Part shown: positions 48,203-59,519 of the stretch, piece by piece | How positions within the stretch are numbered: the first letter of the stretch is position 1 | How the letters are laid out: the number at the start of each line of letters is the position of its first letter | Origin: Ananas comosus | Taxonomy: Eukaryota > Streptophyta > Magnoliopsida > Poales > Bromeliaceae | NCBI RefSeq assembly: GCF_001540865.1 | Contig: NC_033623.1 | Location: 2,133,501 to 2,197,500, forward strand | DNA length: 64,000 nt | Direction: 5' to 3' | Translations under genes and position numbers: made by a program | The notes under the pieces: generated by a model | Seen by the model: the letters and a program-made list of their open reading frames with translations, nothing else | Told to the model about the DNA's origin: nothing | The model's database searches: none

Positions 48203-50478
48203 TCTATACTACTTATAAAAGCGTGAGTTTTGAATTTTTCTTCTTTCCAAAAATGTCTCTATCTTTTTTACTAATATTATCATGTCCAGTAATTTTCAAC
48301 CATCCATTTTAAATAAATCTTTAAATAATAATTTATTCTCAAATATAGATCTTAAGTTTTCGCCATTGGATCTCATCCAACGAACAAAAATAAAAATATC
48401 TGTCATTTTTGTTGACAAAAATACCCTACATATCCGTTATCTCTCATCTATGCTACGTTTCTCAAATATTTTTTTTCTACCCACCAATCATGTAATACGT
48501 AAAATTAAACTTATCTCTTATCTAACCTAACGTAATACCCGCCAATCACGTAATATCTCTACTAATCACTAAAAAAAATTAATACCCGCCCAATCAAAAC
48601 TAAATCATTAATTAAATATAATTTTAAATATTTTTAGCAAAATATTCAATGTTTAAATAATACCCACGAAAATATTCTCCGCATTCACAAATATAAAATA
48701 TATTTTATTCATTTTAAATAAATCTTTAAATAATAATTTATTCTCAAATATAGATCTTAAGTTTTCGCCATTGGATCTCATCCAACGAATAAAAATAAAA
48801 GTATCTGTCATTTTTGTTGACAAAAATATCATCCATACCCGTTATCTAATATCTACGTTACTCAAATATTTTTTCTATTCATAATACGTAAAACTAAATT
48901 TATCTCTTATCTAACGTAATATCCGTCAATCACGTAATACCTCCGCTAAATTTATTTTCTATCCAAGCGTTTTCTCAAATATTTTTTTTTTCAAATGTAA
49001 TACCTACCAAAATTAAATTTTAAATTTGCAATGCCCGCCAAAATTTAATACCCATGAATTTGATAATTTGAATTTTAATTCATGATAGTAGATTTTTCCT
49101 TACATAAGATAGTAGATTTAATTTTGACGAGTATTAAAATTTGGCGCGCTTTAAATATTGCTAAAAATTTTAATACCCCCAAATCAAAACTAAATCGTTA
49201 ATTATTCAATGTTTAAATAACACCCACCAAAATATTCTCCGCGTTCTCAAATATAAAATATATTTTATTCATTTTAAATAAATCTTCAAATAATAATTTA
49301 TTCTCAAATATAGATCTTAAGTTTTGGCCATTGGATCTCATCCAACGAATAAAAATAAAAGTATCTGTTATTTTTGTTGACAAAAATATTATCCATATCC
49401 GTTATCTACTATCTACGTTACTCAAATATTTTTTTCTATCCATAATACGTAAAACTAAATTTATCTCTTATCTAACGTAATACCCGCCAATCACGTAATA
49501 CATCCGCTAAATTTATTTCCTATTCAAGTGTTTTCTCAAATATTTTTTTTTCTCCAACGTAATACCTACCAAAATTAAATTTTAAATTTGTAATGCCCGC
49601 CAAAATTTAATACCCGTGAATTTGATAATTTGAATTTTAATTCATAATAGTAGATTTTTTCTTACATAAGATAGTAGATTTAATTTTGACGAGTATTAAA
49701 ATTTGGCGCGCCATAGAAGTGTTAAATATTGCTAAAAAAATTTTAATATCCCAAATCAAAACTAAATCGTTATAAATATAATTTTAAATATTTTTAGCAA
49801 AATATTCAATATTTAAATAATGCGTCATAAAAGCATAGAATATTTCTAAAAAAAATTAATATTTGTCTAATCAAAACTAAATCGTTAATTAAATATAATT
49901 TTAAATTTTTTTAGCAAAATATTCAATGTTTAAATAATACCCACCAAAATATTCTCCGCATTCTCAAATATAGAATATATCTTAATACCCTTGCATATAA
50001 TATCTACACTAACCAATCTTATCTCATCATAATATTTTTCACACAATATATATACATCATATCTTTTCTGTTAGCATATCTTTTTTAGTATTTTTTCATT
50101 TTCACCTATACGTTTCTTACATATAAAGAATATATATTTTTTTAGTAGTATCTTTTTATATTTTTTATTAATTTTATCTATTCTGATGATTTACTAATAT
50201 TTACTTTATTATTTTTCTTACTTTCAGTGTAATTTGTACGGAAGGAAAACTGATGGTGACATTTTCAGTTAGTTTAGTGACGAATTTTGTATTTTTTTTT
50301 TAATGATATCACGATGGATTTTGTGTTTTTTCTTTAATGATATTGTAATTCTATTTTTTATTTCTGTCATTTTATTTTGGTAATAATTAAATACTATATA
50401 TCGAATCTATAATATTTATTTATAAAAATTTTATTTTTTAGTATTTGTGCGACGTGCATTGCACGTGCATTTAACTAG
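48203..50478 (+). mobile_element. Non-autonomous Helitron with internal 560-bp repeat
   Basis: It starts TCTATACTACTTATAAAAG after an A. It ends with hairpin ACGTGC-ATT-GCACGT (50452-50466), 8 nt, then CTAG (50475-50478) before a T. This is a textbook Helitron 3' end. The interior is repetitive: the anchor cattttaaataaatct starts at 48305 and 48710, and a one-base variant starts at 49270. The last two starts are exactly 560 bp apart. No helicase gene is present. Confidence 0.85.
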
Positions 50479-50490
50479 TATATATATATA

Positions 50491-50683
50491 GTACGGCTCG
50501 GATATTATCGATAGCATCAAGCAGTTGGTGCTACCGAGTTTTCCGCCGTTAGATTTAATCCTTTAATTATTTTCATCCGTTTGATTATATTATTCAACCA
50601 ACAACTCACTCAATCCTGGGAGGTCCATATCATCCTAATCGTATATTTCTTCATCCAATGGCCAAAACCTAATAGCAACGTAC
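50491..50683. mobile_element. Fragment of the 0.2-kb MITE, inverse orientation
   Basis: Carries gttggtgctaccgagttttc, the acatcctaatcg-like centre and attcttcatccaatgg, i.e. the inverse of 43399-43628. It sits directly after the Helitron and a short TA run. Confidence 0.55.
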
Positions 50684-51125
50684 AAAAATTCGAGAAATTA
50701 TGAGTAGCAAAAAATCGCTTTATCAAATACACTACTAGCCTTCTACATTGTCCTACAACTGAGATTAAAAGCCATTCAAAACAGTTAAATTTGTCGGATC
50801 GTTGGCACTAATCATTAATCCCAAAAGCTCGAGCAGTTAGAAATACGCAACAAGTTCATTTAAAACGTACAGATACAGCGCCCATGAATTTCGATTGTGA
50901 CTCGGCCTAACTAGCTTCACGCCACTTCGGACATGACTCGGACCAATCCAACCTCACGCCATTTTAAACATGACTCGGCCCACACACGGCCTTTCGCCAC
51001 AGAGCAGGATGCTGGCCCATTCGAGCCAACAAAATTTTGTAAAACAGCCTTTATTGTTATTGTCCAAAAGCTTAATTCGAATGCAAATTTATTCCAACAT
51101 CTGATTGATTACCTGGGATTGGTTG

Positions 51126-51830
51126 TTAGTTCTCTTGTTGGGGTTGTTCTTCTTCCTCGGCCTCGGCGTAGGCGTAGGCGTCGAGAGCTGGGCCGGCGAG
51201 GCGGCAGATCCGCCACATGGGGAGGACGTCGGCGCCCATCTGCTTGTAGAAGTCGATGGCGGCGGCGTTCCAGTCGAGCACGCACCACTCGACGCGGCCC
51301 ATGCCCATCCGCGCGGCCTGGGCGGCGACGGCGGCGAGCATCATGCGGCCGAGGCCCCGCCGCCGCCACGGCGCGCGCACGAAGATGTCCTCGACGTAGA
51401 TCCCGGGCTTGGCGAGGAAGGTGGAGTAGTTGGGGAAGCAGAGGAGGAACCCGGCGACGACGCCGCCGCCGCCGCGAGAGGAGGCGAACGCGGCGGCATC
51501 GGGGTCGGGGACGGGGGAGGGGAGGTCGATGCGGCGGGAGATGGGGGGGAATGGGGAGGGGTTTGAGGGGTTTGAGGGGCTTGAGGGGGGGTGGGGGAGG
51601 AGGTCGAGGATGAGGACGGTAAAGGAGAGGAAAGGAGGGGGTGGGGAGGGGGAGGGGAAGAGCGAGGAGGCGAGGGAGGCTTCGGTGGCGGAGAAGAGGT
51701 GGGTCAGCCGCTCGAACTCCGCCATCTGCCGGATCAGCCGGTGGATGTGCGGCACGTCTCCCGCGTCCGCCAGCCGCAGCTCCGCCCACACGGAGCCGGA
51801 GGTATCGCCGGCGGCGGCCGCGGCGGACAT
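51126..51830 (-). CDS. GNAT-family acetyltransferase, NATA1-like
   Basis: Predicted acetyl-CoA-dependent N-acetyltransferase of 234 aa, one exon. Relatives (plant NATA1/2, animal SSAT) acetylate small amines such as ornithine or diamines; the substrate here is unknown. N-terminal IHRLIRQMAEFERL (about 29-42) is typical of this group. VVAGFLLCFPNYSTF (124-138), GIYVEDIFV (143-151) and the acetyl-CoA loop RRRGLG (156-161) follow in order. WNAAAIDFYKQMGA (187-200) carries the usual Tyr195. A Pro/Ser-rich stretch (58-98) separates beta strands, as in other plant members. The C-terminus is acidic. Sequence is very GC-rich compared with its surroundings. The ATG at 51830 is preceded on the coding strand by AAAACCCTAACC; an upstream in-frame extension exists but looks like leader. 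Confidence 0.88.
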   Translation of the reverse strand: MSAAAAAGDTSGSVWAELRLADAGDVPHIHRLIRQMAEFERLTHLFSATEASLASSLFPSPSPPPPFLSFTVLILDLLPHPPSSPSNPSNPSPFPPISRRIDLPSPVPDPDAAAFASSRGGGGVVAGFLLCFPNYSTFLAKPGIYVEDIFVRAPWRRRGLGRMMLAAVAAQAARMGMGRVEWCVLDWNAAAIDFYKQMGADVLPMWRICRLAGPALDAYAYAEAEEEEQPQQEN

Positions 51831-52007
51831 GGTTAGGGTTTTGGTTTGGGAAGAAGGGAAGGGTTTTGGGGGATTGTGTTGTGCGCAGGCAAAGAAAAGG
51901 TTGCGTAGGTGGGCTCGGAAGACTGAAGAGTGACGGTTTTGATCATCCAACTGAGGACTTTTTTTTTCTTTTTTTTTATTGGGCAATCTTCGAATGCCGC
52001 CCACGTG
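51831..52007 (-). promoter_or_regulatory. Acetyltransferase leader with telo-box-like motif and G-box
   Basis: An AAACCCTAA motif lies immediately before the ATG (51833-51841). A CACGTG G-box lies at 52002-52007, about 170 bp upstream. A degenerate MITE begins right behind it, so most of the upstream promoter is transposon-derived. Confidence 0.4.
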
Positions 52008-52019
52008 ATTTTACACTCT

Positions 52020-52335
52020 TTTTTTTACTGTTCTGTAATTTAAAGTATGGTAATTTAGTGTCTTATGATTTTTTTTCATCTGTCTCTCTATTAATTTTTT
52101 ATTAAATCATATAAAAAAAATTTCAGATATCCCATTTATGATTTATTGAATATTCACTCTAGTACTATTTAATCTTAATTTTGTCACTGATTTAACAAAA
52201 AAAGTTAGTGAAAGGAATAATAAAAAGAAAAAAAAAAAACCACAAGATACAAAATTGACACATTTTAAACCGCAGAATGCTAAAGTAAAAAAATACCAAA
52301 TTATAGGGATGATATTTAAAGTTTTTCCTTTTTTC
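52020..52335. mobile_element. Degenerate MULE-type MITE upstream of the acetyltransferase
   Basis: The interior (attaaatcatat, gaatattcactctagta, ttgtcactgatttaac) matches 54133-54483. The arms (ttgtatcttgtggtttt type) are decayed. Ends are approximate. Confidence 0.5.
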
Positions 52336-52496
52336 TTCTTTAGTATTTTTCTTGGTTAATTTTATCCCGAAGTGGGGGTATGCTTTACATCCATTCCATT
52401 TAAGGGTGGGATTCACTTCAAACAAATCACATCATGTGACTAGTAGATGATTCGCCGTTCAAGGATAGGTGAGAAGTATGGTGTACACCTATTTTT

Positions 52497-52970
52497 GGGT
52501 GTACTTATAGCTTTTTTCATTTTTCTGTAAAATGATAAATATATTTTTATAAAATTTAATTTTTTATATTTATTTTTATAAAATTTCAATAATATTTATA
52601 TTTGTCCCTCTAATTTGCTACCGTTGAGAACAGAAGATATGAAATAATATTTTTGCCATCACAAATATATCCCTCCAAAAATTTCAACGGCTACAATTAT
52701 ATAAAAATGTCCTCCCAAAAATTTTCAATGGTCATCTTCTTTCTTTCTACCATCACAAATAATATAATAAAGATAAAAATGTTAATTTACCTAATTCACT
52801 AATCAGTCTTAAGTATTTATCTATAATTAACTATATTTTCCTAACGAATCCGCAACAAATGTATATTTGAAAACGGTAGGACTTTTGTAGAAATAAGTAT
52901 GAAAAGTTAAACTTTGTATGAATATATCTGCTATTCGATATATTTACAGAGAGCTGTATGTAATTAACCC
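52497..52970. mobile_element. Degenerate MITE ending GTAATTAACCC
   Basis: The right end (gctgtatgtaattaaccc) and interior (ttgtccctctaatttgct, gagaacag) resemble the MITE at 60502-60881. The left end (gggtgtacttatagc) is inferred. No clean target duplication. Confidence 0.45.
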
Positions 52971-53046
52971 TTCTTTTGGTCAATAATTAATTTCCAAAGT
53001 AAAATTAATTTTTAGTTGAATTAAATTTAAATTTAAGTTTTTTTTC

Positions 53047-54100
53047 GGGTCAATTATACCATTAGTCCACAAGTTTTGTATCATTTTTCACTTGGGTCCC
53101 CAATCTTCCTTATTACAATGGAGTCCTTAATTTCTTGCTTTTATTACAACCACGTCCTAGCGGTTAAAAAAGATGTTAAAATTAATAAAATTGTCACGTC
53201 AGTGTCTACTTGGCTTTCTTTTACATGTCAATTTTTGTTCCTAAATTTTGCACGTTTTTCACTTTAGTCCAAAAATTAAAAATTTTAAATTTAAATTCGA
53301 GATTAATATTAAAACTAAAATTTTAAACTAACTAGATATAAGAATTTTGAATTTGAATTTAAAGCTACAATTTTAATTTAAAGCTAAATTAAAATTTTGA
53401 ATTGAAATTCAAATTTTAAATTTGAATTTTAAATTGAATCTAAATTTTGAATTCAAACTTGAATTTTGATTTTGATTTTGATATTTCAATTTGCATTTAA
53501 AATGAAAATTTTGAAATTGAAATTGAAATTTAAAATCATATTCAAAATTTTGATTTTAAATTTTGAATTTGAGATTTGATTTCAATTCTAAATTTGAATT
53601 TAAACTTCGAATTCAAATTTATATTTTGAATTTGAAATTTCAAATCAAAGTTTGAAATTAAATTAGAATTAGAATTCAAAAAGTGAATTTGAGTTTAAAA
53701 TTAAATATAAAATTGGAATTCGAACTCGAATTTAAATTTGAATCGAATATCAAAATTTAAATTTAAAAATTAAATCTTAAATAAAAATTTTTTCTTTGAA
53801 TTTGTAAATTAATTCAAAATATAATTTAAATTTTATATTTAAATTTATAATATAAAATTAATTTAAAATTGTATAATTCGCTAGCGCCGACACAACGCCT
53901 CCGTGGCGATGACACAGCGCCTCTGTGGTGCTTTTCATGGCGCTGACATGGCAATTCCGTTAACTTTAATCCCTTTTTTAACGACTAGGACGTAATTGTA
54001 ATAAAATAAAAAGGTTGGGAACTTGATTGCCACAAAAAAAAGGTTGGAGACTCAAGTGAAAACATGTGCAAAGGTTGGGGACCAATAGTGTAATTAACCC
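53047..54100. mobile_element. MULE-type MITE, long inverted ends, AT-only core
   Basis: Ends GGGTCAATTATACCATTAG and, inverted, GGGTTAATTACACTATTGG continue as inverted repeats of about 230 bp (both contain acgtcctag and gttaaaaaag). The 9-bp flanks ttttttttc and ttttttttg differ at one base. The centre (about 53270-53870) is almost pure A/T with scattered GAATT. No transposase. Confidence 0.75.
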
Positions 54101-54132
54101 TTTTTTTTGCTATTATTGTTTGATAAAACTTA

Positions 54133-54483
54133 GGAAAAACTTCAAAAACACCCCCTGTGGTTTCATAGATTCTCACTTTGCCCCCCCGTGGTTTAAAATG
54201 CATCAATTTGTCCCCCTGTGGTTTCGTTTTTATCTTTTCGGTAGCTTTTTCGTTACTATTTTATTAAATTATATACAAAAAACTTTAGATACTCATCTAG
54301 ATTTATCAAATATTCACTTTAGTACCCTTTAATTTTAACTTTATCACTGATTTAAGAAAAAAATAATGAAATTGATAAGAAAAAGAGAAAAAAGAAACCA
54401 CAGGGAGGCAAATTGATACATTTTAAACCACAGGGGGCAAAGTGAGAAACTACGAAACCAAAAGGGGTTTTTGAAGTTTTCCC
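54133..54483. mobile_element. MULE-type MITE with perfect 9-bp target duplication
   Basis: 351 bp. taaaactta flanks both sides (54124-54132, 54484-54492). Inverted ends of about 100 bp start GGAAAAACTTCAAAAAC and GGGAAAACTTCAAAAAC and contain ccctgtggtttaaaatg. Non-coding. Confidence 0.85.
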
Positions 54484-54492
54484 TAAAACTTA

Positions 54493-57400
54493 TGACTTAA
54501 GAACTATAATTATATTATTTATTTATTTATTTTACTCAAAATTTTTATACTCATAGCATTGATGAGCTTTTTTTTTTAAAAAAAAGTTTTGTTTGATATA
54601 ATTTAATAGGTTCTTTGGTTGTTTAAAAAGTCTCTTGATCCCCAGATAGATCTGTATCTGGAAAGGTAATTCGAACTTTGGTCATTTTTTTATTTTCATT
54701 TGTGGAAAAGAAGCCATGTTGCTCTAGCTCACAAAATTCCACCAAAGTATCTAATACTATCCATTTAGGCAGTTTGGGTCATTGTCAAGCTGACTCCTGC
54801 AGCAGCATATTCTATTAGGCAGCTGACAGTTACCAAATTATTGAAATGTCATTACATCTGCTTTTCATGAGCAATTCTATCTGTACACTTTAATTTTTAC
54901 GAGCAATTGTACCTGAACATTTTAATTTTCATGAGCAATCTTATTTGTACACTCTAAAATAGGGTGTAAATTTTACCTTCTTTCATCTGATGACTAAATT
55001 TTGACTCTTTTTTAACTTTTTTTTTTTAATATTAAAAGCTCAAAAGGTTTTGTGAATCCTAAAATGAAAGGGCGTAAATCATACACTCTCTTTTGAGATA
55101 TACTGCTAGAACGTTTCATCAAAAAGTTTTGTTTGATTTGCTGTAGTTCGATCTACATGCTATAGTTAGATTAATAGTTGGAGGCCCAACTACTTCTTAG
55201 ATGTATTTGAAAATACATCAATTGGAGAGAGTAATTTTGAGAAATGGATAATCTTTCCTACCCATTCACTTCTTAAATAAAGAAAATATATAAATTTTAC
55301 ATTTAGGAATAATTTAATCACACTTAACAAAATCATAAATACAATTTTCAACTATGACTTTTTCTACTTTTTTTATTTCAATAGATATGGATCTAATCTG
55401 CTCAATCAACAAATTTTTTTTTGTTTTTTGTTTTTTGTTTTTTTTTGTTTTAAAGAAATCCACCTCCAGAGTTCTATTCAGATGCCATTTTCGATGGAAC
55501 TAATCAATGTTTATCATTCCTAAGGCTTTATTGGCCTACAATGACAAATTTTGCTTCATTCCTTATATTGTTTTTGAAACTTCCAGATGCTACATTCCCT
55601 GTACTGACATTCAAAACTATTTCCATAGGCCATTTCAGAAGCTATTTCAAACACTGGAAGTTTAAAATTGGCTCTGAAACCGTATTATCCAAATGATGAA
55701 TCTAATCAATAACAATCAATGAATAACACATACAAGTATTTCTTTTAGCTCCATAACAAAAGAACTCAAAAAGAAATTGATGTTAGTTGCTTTGTTTAGT
55801 GAAGTCTACAGCCTAAAAAAAAAATATTCAATTAGGCTATGTGCACATTAGCTTCCATTTTTTAAGGCACACACTAAGCTCAAACCTAAAGCCCTATCAC
55901 TATCTAGCTTGCAAAGACTACAATGAATTGAAATACTTGTTTCCAAGCTTGCAGAAAGAAAAAAGAAACACCACCTAACAAGGGAATCAGGAATGAAACT
56001 TACATAAGTGTTGGATGTGTACTTTGTTGAATTTTTTTAGAGCTGTTTCACAAACAAAAAAAAAAAAAGAGGAGGAGAAAAGTGTAATCTCTTATTTCTT
56101 TATACTTTCTTGAGGACCACTTCCCACCTAATTGTGGACAATGTAACAGTGCAAGATGATAAGTTGAGGAGACTGGATAGTGTAGCATTGGTATTTATTG
56201 TTATGTCGAGCATGCAAACAGAAACAGAAAATGGCGATCGGAGAAAGTAGACAAACCATAAAACTGTAAATAAAATGGAATACGAAGTTTTACGTGAAAA
56301 CCCTTTGCAGGAAAAAAAACCACGGGCGAAAAAGGAGAGAACTTCACTATGAGGAAGGAAGTACAAAGTTTTGTAAGTACAATATGCTGTATCGCGTTTA
56401 GGGCAAAAGAAGAAGGAAATTCCTTAACAGGCATCCTATCAGCCCAAGCCTTCCGCTACCCACCATAGACATCTCTTTTTCCCTTCACAATTTTTTTTCC
56501 AAATTTGTCACACCGCGGAGCTGTTGACGAATCAGGAGCACAAATCAAAGTCGATAACCAAAATTCGAGGCACATTTAACACTTATATTGTTCATAGAAA
56601 GTTAAGTAATGTGCAAAAGATTTTAATAGAGATATATTGGTTGATTCTATTTTCTTAGGTGGGAAGAAGTAGTAACCTAAAGAGAATAGAGTACTAATAA
56701 TGTTATGTTTAAACCATGGTATGTGGAACAACACTTTTGAGAGCATCCACTGGAAGATCTCACATGACCTCAATCATAGACTAATAAGAGATGGTGGCAC
56801 AAGCTGATCAAATAAGAGGAATGGGACTATCAATAAAATCTTTAACTTTGTCATCTACTGACTTTCATTCGCCTTTAATTTGGTAGCTCACGAGAATCAA
56901 TCGTTGTCGGTCTAGCATAGAAAGTTTTTGGCAGTGACATATATGTATCAGTTTGTGTTCATCCTGGGTCAAGAAGTTCAGAAGACAGACTACTTCAACA
57001 GCTGCAAATACTTTGCTTTCTCAGCCAAGCTATGTTTCAGGAAGCTGAGATTCTGGGTTGTAAACTATGTACAGTCTGGAGTGTAAAATGCTGAAACATG
57101 AGTACAGAACCACTTCTCTAACTGTCTTAAGTTATTACTGTCGGAGGTATAACTCTTTGAAGCTGATTACTTATGCGCCAGCCATGGGCCCGACGAATTT
57201 CCGTAGTATCCAGGAGAAGTATTTTACCATGTAGAAGTCCAATTCATAGCTATCTTAAATCAGTCTAGTATTCAACTGTAAATAATTCATGGTTTCTTAT
57301 GATTGACATGGTTTGCTGATTTTCGCCAGAAGAATTTTGTTTTACTATTATATTAAACAGGCAAGTGATCGAGCTTTGATCCCTCATTAGTTGGTTCAAG

Positions 57401-57764
57401 TTTGATCATCATCATGACAACGTAATCAAACATTTTGTCAAACTCCTTGGTTTATTATATAATGAATCCAGTTTCTTATTCTCCTTGACAAAGAGAAAGC
57501 CATTCTTTCAACATCGCATAGGCCGGCTAAATTGTCTTAACTGGTCAACTTAGTATGATATTGAATATCATAATATCCAACCTTGGCTCATGAATAGCAT
57601 TTCCAGATACAAATTAGCTGTCACATTGTTTCTAATCATTGAGATATACTAACATAACAATCAACTCCTTGGTTCTCTTTTCTTAAGAATTAACTTCTTG
57701 AATTCTTCTTTTATTGTGCTTTCATTTTAAACTTTCCTCCATATTCTTCTTATACCCACCATCA
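54493..57764. other. Intergenic DNA with LTR-like debris; LysM receptor upstream region
   Basis: About 56270-56340 (cgtgaaaaccctttgcagg, ccacgggcg) resembles part of a copia-type LTR known from many plants. No ends or target duplication were found. Minus-strand frames at 56100-56773 are not recognisable proteins. The last few hundred bases must hold the promoter of the LysM receptor gene. A W-box core (GGTCAA, 57543-57548) is the only motif I would single out. Confidence 0.35.
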
Positions 57765-59519
57765 ATGCTTCTAACTTATCTTATCATCCCCTTCTCAATT
57801 TTACAGTGTGTTTCTTCGAAGCAAATCTATGATCCGAAACCATGCGCATACAATGGATTATCCCCCGTCTCCCGTTACACTTGCAATAGCTCCAAGTCAT
57901 GCGAAACATACATAGTCTACAGATCACAACAAGGTTTCGAGACAGTAAGGGAGATCTCCGCGCTATTCGGGGTGAACCAAGATCAAATACTCCTTGATAA
58001 CAACATCACCGACCCGACCAAGATCCTCGAGACGAACTGCGAGGTCCTAATTCGTGTCGAATGCCATTGTTTGGGCAGTTTCTTTCAATCCAATGCAAGC
58101 TACTCGATCCTGAAAGGTGGGACTTACAAGATTATTGCTTGTGATATATTTGAAGGCTTGGTCAAGGAACAAACTCTTGCTAAGGAGAACTCATTTGATG
58201 CAGCAAATCTTAAGGTAGGTGCGAAGTTAGCAGTGCCTCTTACGTGCGCTTGTCTCGATTTAAATGATACTAGGGATGGGTTTCAATACCTTTTAACATA
58301 CCCGATCTTCGAGACTGATGACACAGATTTGTTGGCCGAAAAATTTGGTGTCTCCCCTGTTGATATACAGGTACAGAATAGCTTAGATCCTAACCTGACC
58401 ATTTATGCTTCTACCACAATCTTAATTCCCCTTCGTTCGGTTTCTTCGATAAATTTCACCATTATAGATTCAAGTAGCAGATACCATGATCCTATTCCGA
58501 TGAATTCTACCAAACAATTTGAGGAAAAGGATAGCAAGAAGTACTTAGTTGCGATTATCCTCGGAATAGGGGCTTTGTCTTTATTTCTAGCAATAGTAGT
58601 ATTTGGGTTATATTACAGGGGAAAGCATAAATGGATTAACAAGCTTGATTTATTATCATCTAATCAGAGCTCGACGCCATCGTGCTTGTCGCCTGATTTG
58701 GTCGCAGGCGTGGCCAAGTACTCTTTGATCAGCTATAGCTTTGGTGAGCTAACTGAAGCTACTAAGGGTTTCAGCGAAGAAACCGAGTTGGGCGCATATG
58801 TTCATAAGGGAAGGATTGGAGATAGAGATGTTGTGGTTAAAAAGATGAGCTCTTTTGATGCTCAGAGAATCATTAGTGTGTACTCCAAGATCAACCACAC
58901 TAATATCATAAGTTTGCAAGGTGTTTGTTATGGAGTAACCGATCCATCGTCGCCTACTTCCTTGTCGACGTCATCGTACCTCGTGTTTGAGTTTGCGAGA
59001 AACGGAAGCTTGAGGGACTGTTTGAGAAGCCATTCAGAAGTGCTTCCCTGGGACAGGAGAATTCAGATAGCTTTCGACGTCGCCACGGCGCTTCATTACA
59101 TTCACCACTGCACTGTTACATCTTACATCCACATGAACATAAGCAGCGAAAACATACTGATCACTAAAGATTGGAGGGCTAAGATTGCAAATTTGGGGGT
59201 TGGCACTTCCGACGGTTCCGTTTCGACGAAGGTAGATGTGTTTGGCTTTGGCTTAGTATTGCTAGAACTCCTATGCAGTGAAGAGGTAGGAGATGGCATC
59301 CATGTAAGGGAGAAGCTGAGGGTTTTGAATGAGAAAGGAAGTGATCAGAATGGTTGTTTTGAGGAGTTGAGAGAGTTCATGGACCAGTCTCTTGAAGATT
59401 ATCCAATTGAAGAAGCACTTTGCATGGTTGTGTTGGCCATGGCATGTCTAGAGGACGAGACGACAAATCGGCCGTCGATGCATGACATCTTGAAGATAAT
59501 CGCGAGGATAGCAAGATGA
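57765..59519 (+). CDS. LysM receptor-like pseudokinase, LYK4/LYK5 type
   Basis: Predicted plasma-membrane receptor component for chitin-type signals, 584 aa, no intron as usual for this subfamily. The start is the first ATG (57765). A signal peptide (about 1-18) precedes QIYDPKPCAYNG. The ectodomain has three LysM modules with conserved cysteines (C27, C40, C46, C92) and CxC pairs at 100/102 (CHC) and 161/163 (CAC). The transmembrane helix is about 260-283. The kinase-like domain (about 322-584) keeps the beta-3 lysine (VVVKK, about 359) but has HMN (456-458) for HRD and NLG (476-478) for DFG. After NLGVGTSDGS it goes straight to STKVDVFGFG, so most of the activation segment, including APE, is absent. 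It should be catalytically dead and would need a kinase-active partner such as a CERK1-type receptor (inference). Confidence 0.92.
   Translation: MLLTYLIIPFSILQCVSSKQIYDPKPCAYNGLSPVSRYTCNSSKSCETYIVYRSQQGFETVREISALFGVNQDQILLDNNITDPTKILETNCEVLIRVECHCLGSFFQSNASYSILKGGTYKIIACDIFEGLVKEQTLAKENSFDAANLKVGAKLAVPLTCACLDLNDTRDGFQYLLTYPIFETDDTDLLAEKFGVSPVDIQVQNSLDPNLTIYASTTILIPLRSVSSINFTIIDSSSRYHDPIPMNSTKQFEEKDSKKYLVAIILGIGALSLFLAIVVFGLYYRGKHKWINKLDLLSSNQSSTPSCLSPDLVAGVAKYSLISYSFGELTEATKGFSEETELGAYVHKGRIGDRDVVVKKMSSFDAQRIISVYSKINHTNIISLQGVCYGVTDPSSPTSLSTSSYLVFEFARNGSLRDCLRSHSEVLPWDRRIQIAFDVATALHYIHHCTVTSYIHMNISSENILITKDWRAKIANLGVGTSDGSVSTKVDVFGFGLVLLELLCSEEVGDGIHVREKLRVLNEKGSDQNGCFEELREFMDQSLEDYPIEEALCMVVLAMACLEDETTNRPSMHDILKIIARIAR

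Noticed and set aside
51105..52105. Long overlapping frames on both strands over the acetyltransferase
   Set aside because: Shadows of a very GC-rich exon; only the minus frame from 51830 has GNAT motifs.
56100..56773. Minus-strand frames as a retrotransposon protein
   Set aside because: No recognisable domain; surrounding sequence looks more like decayed LTR.
57714..57764. Upstream extension of the LysM receptor frame
   Set aside because: It begins with TTG; the first ATG is 57765 and directly starts a good signal peptide.
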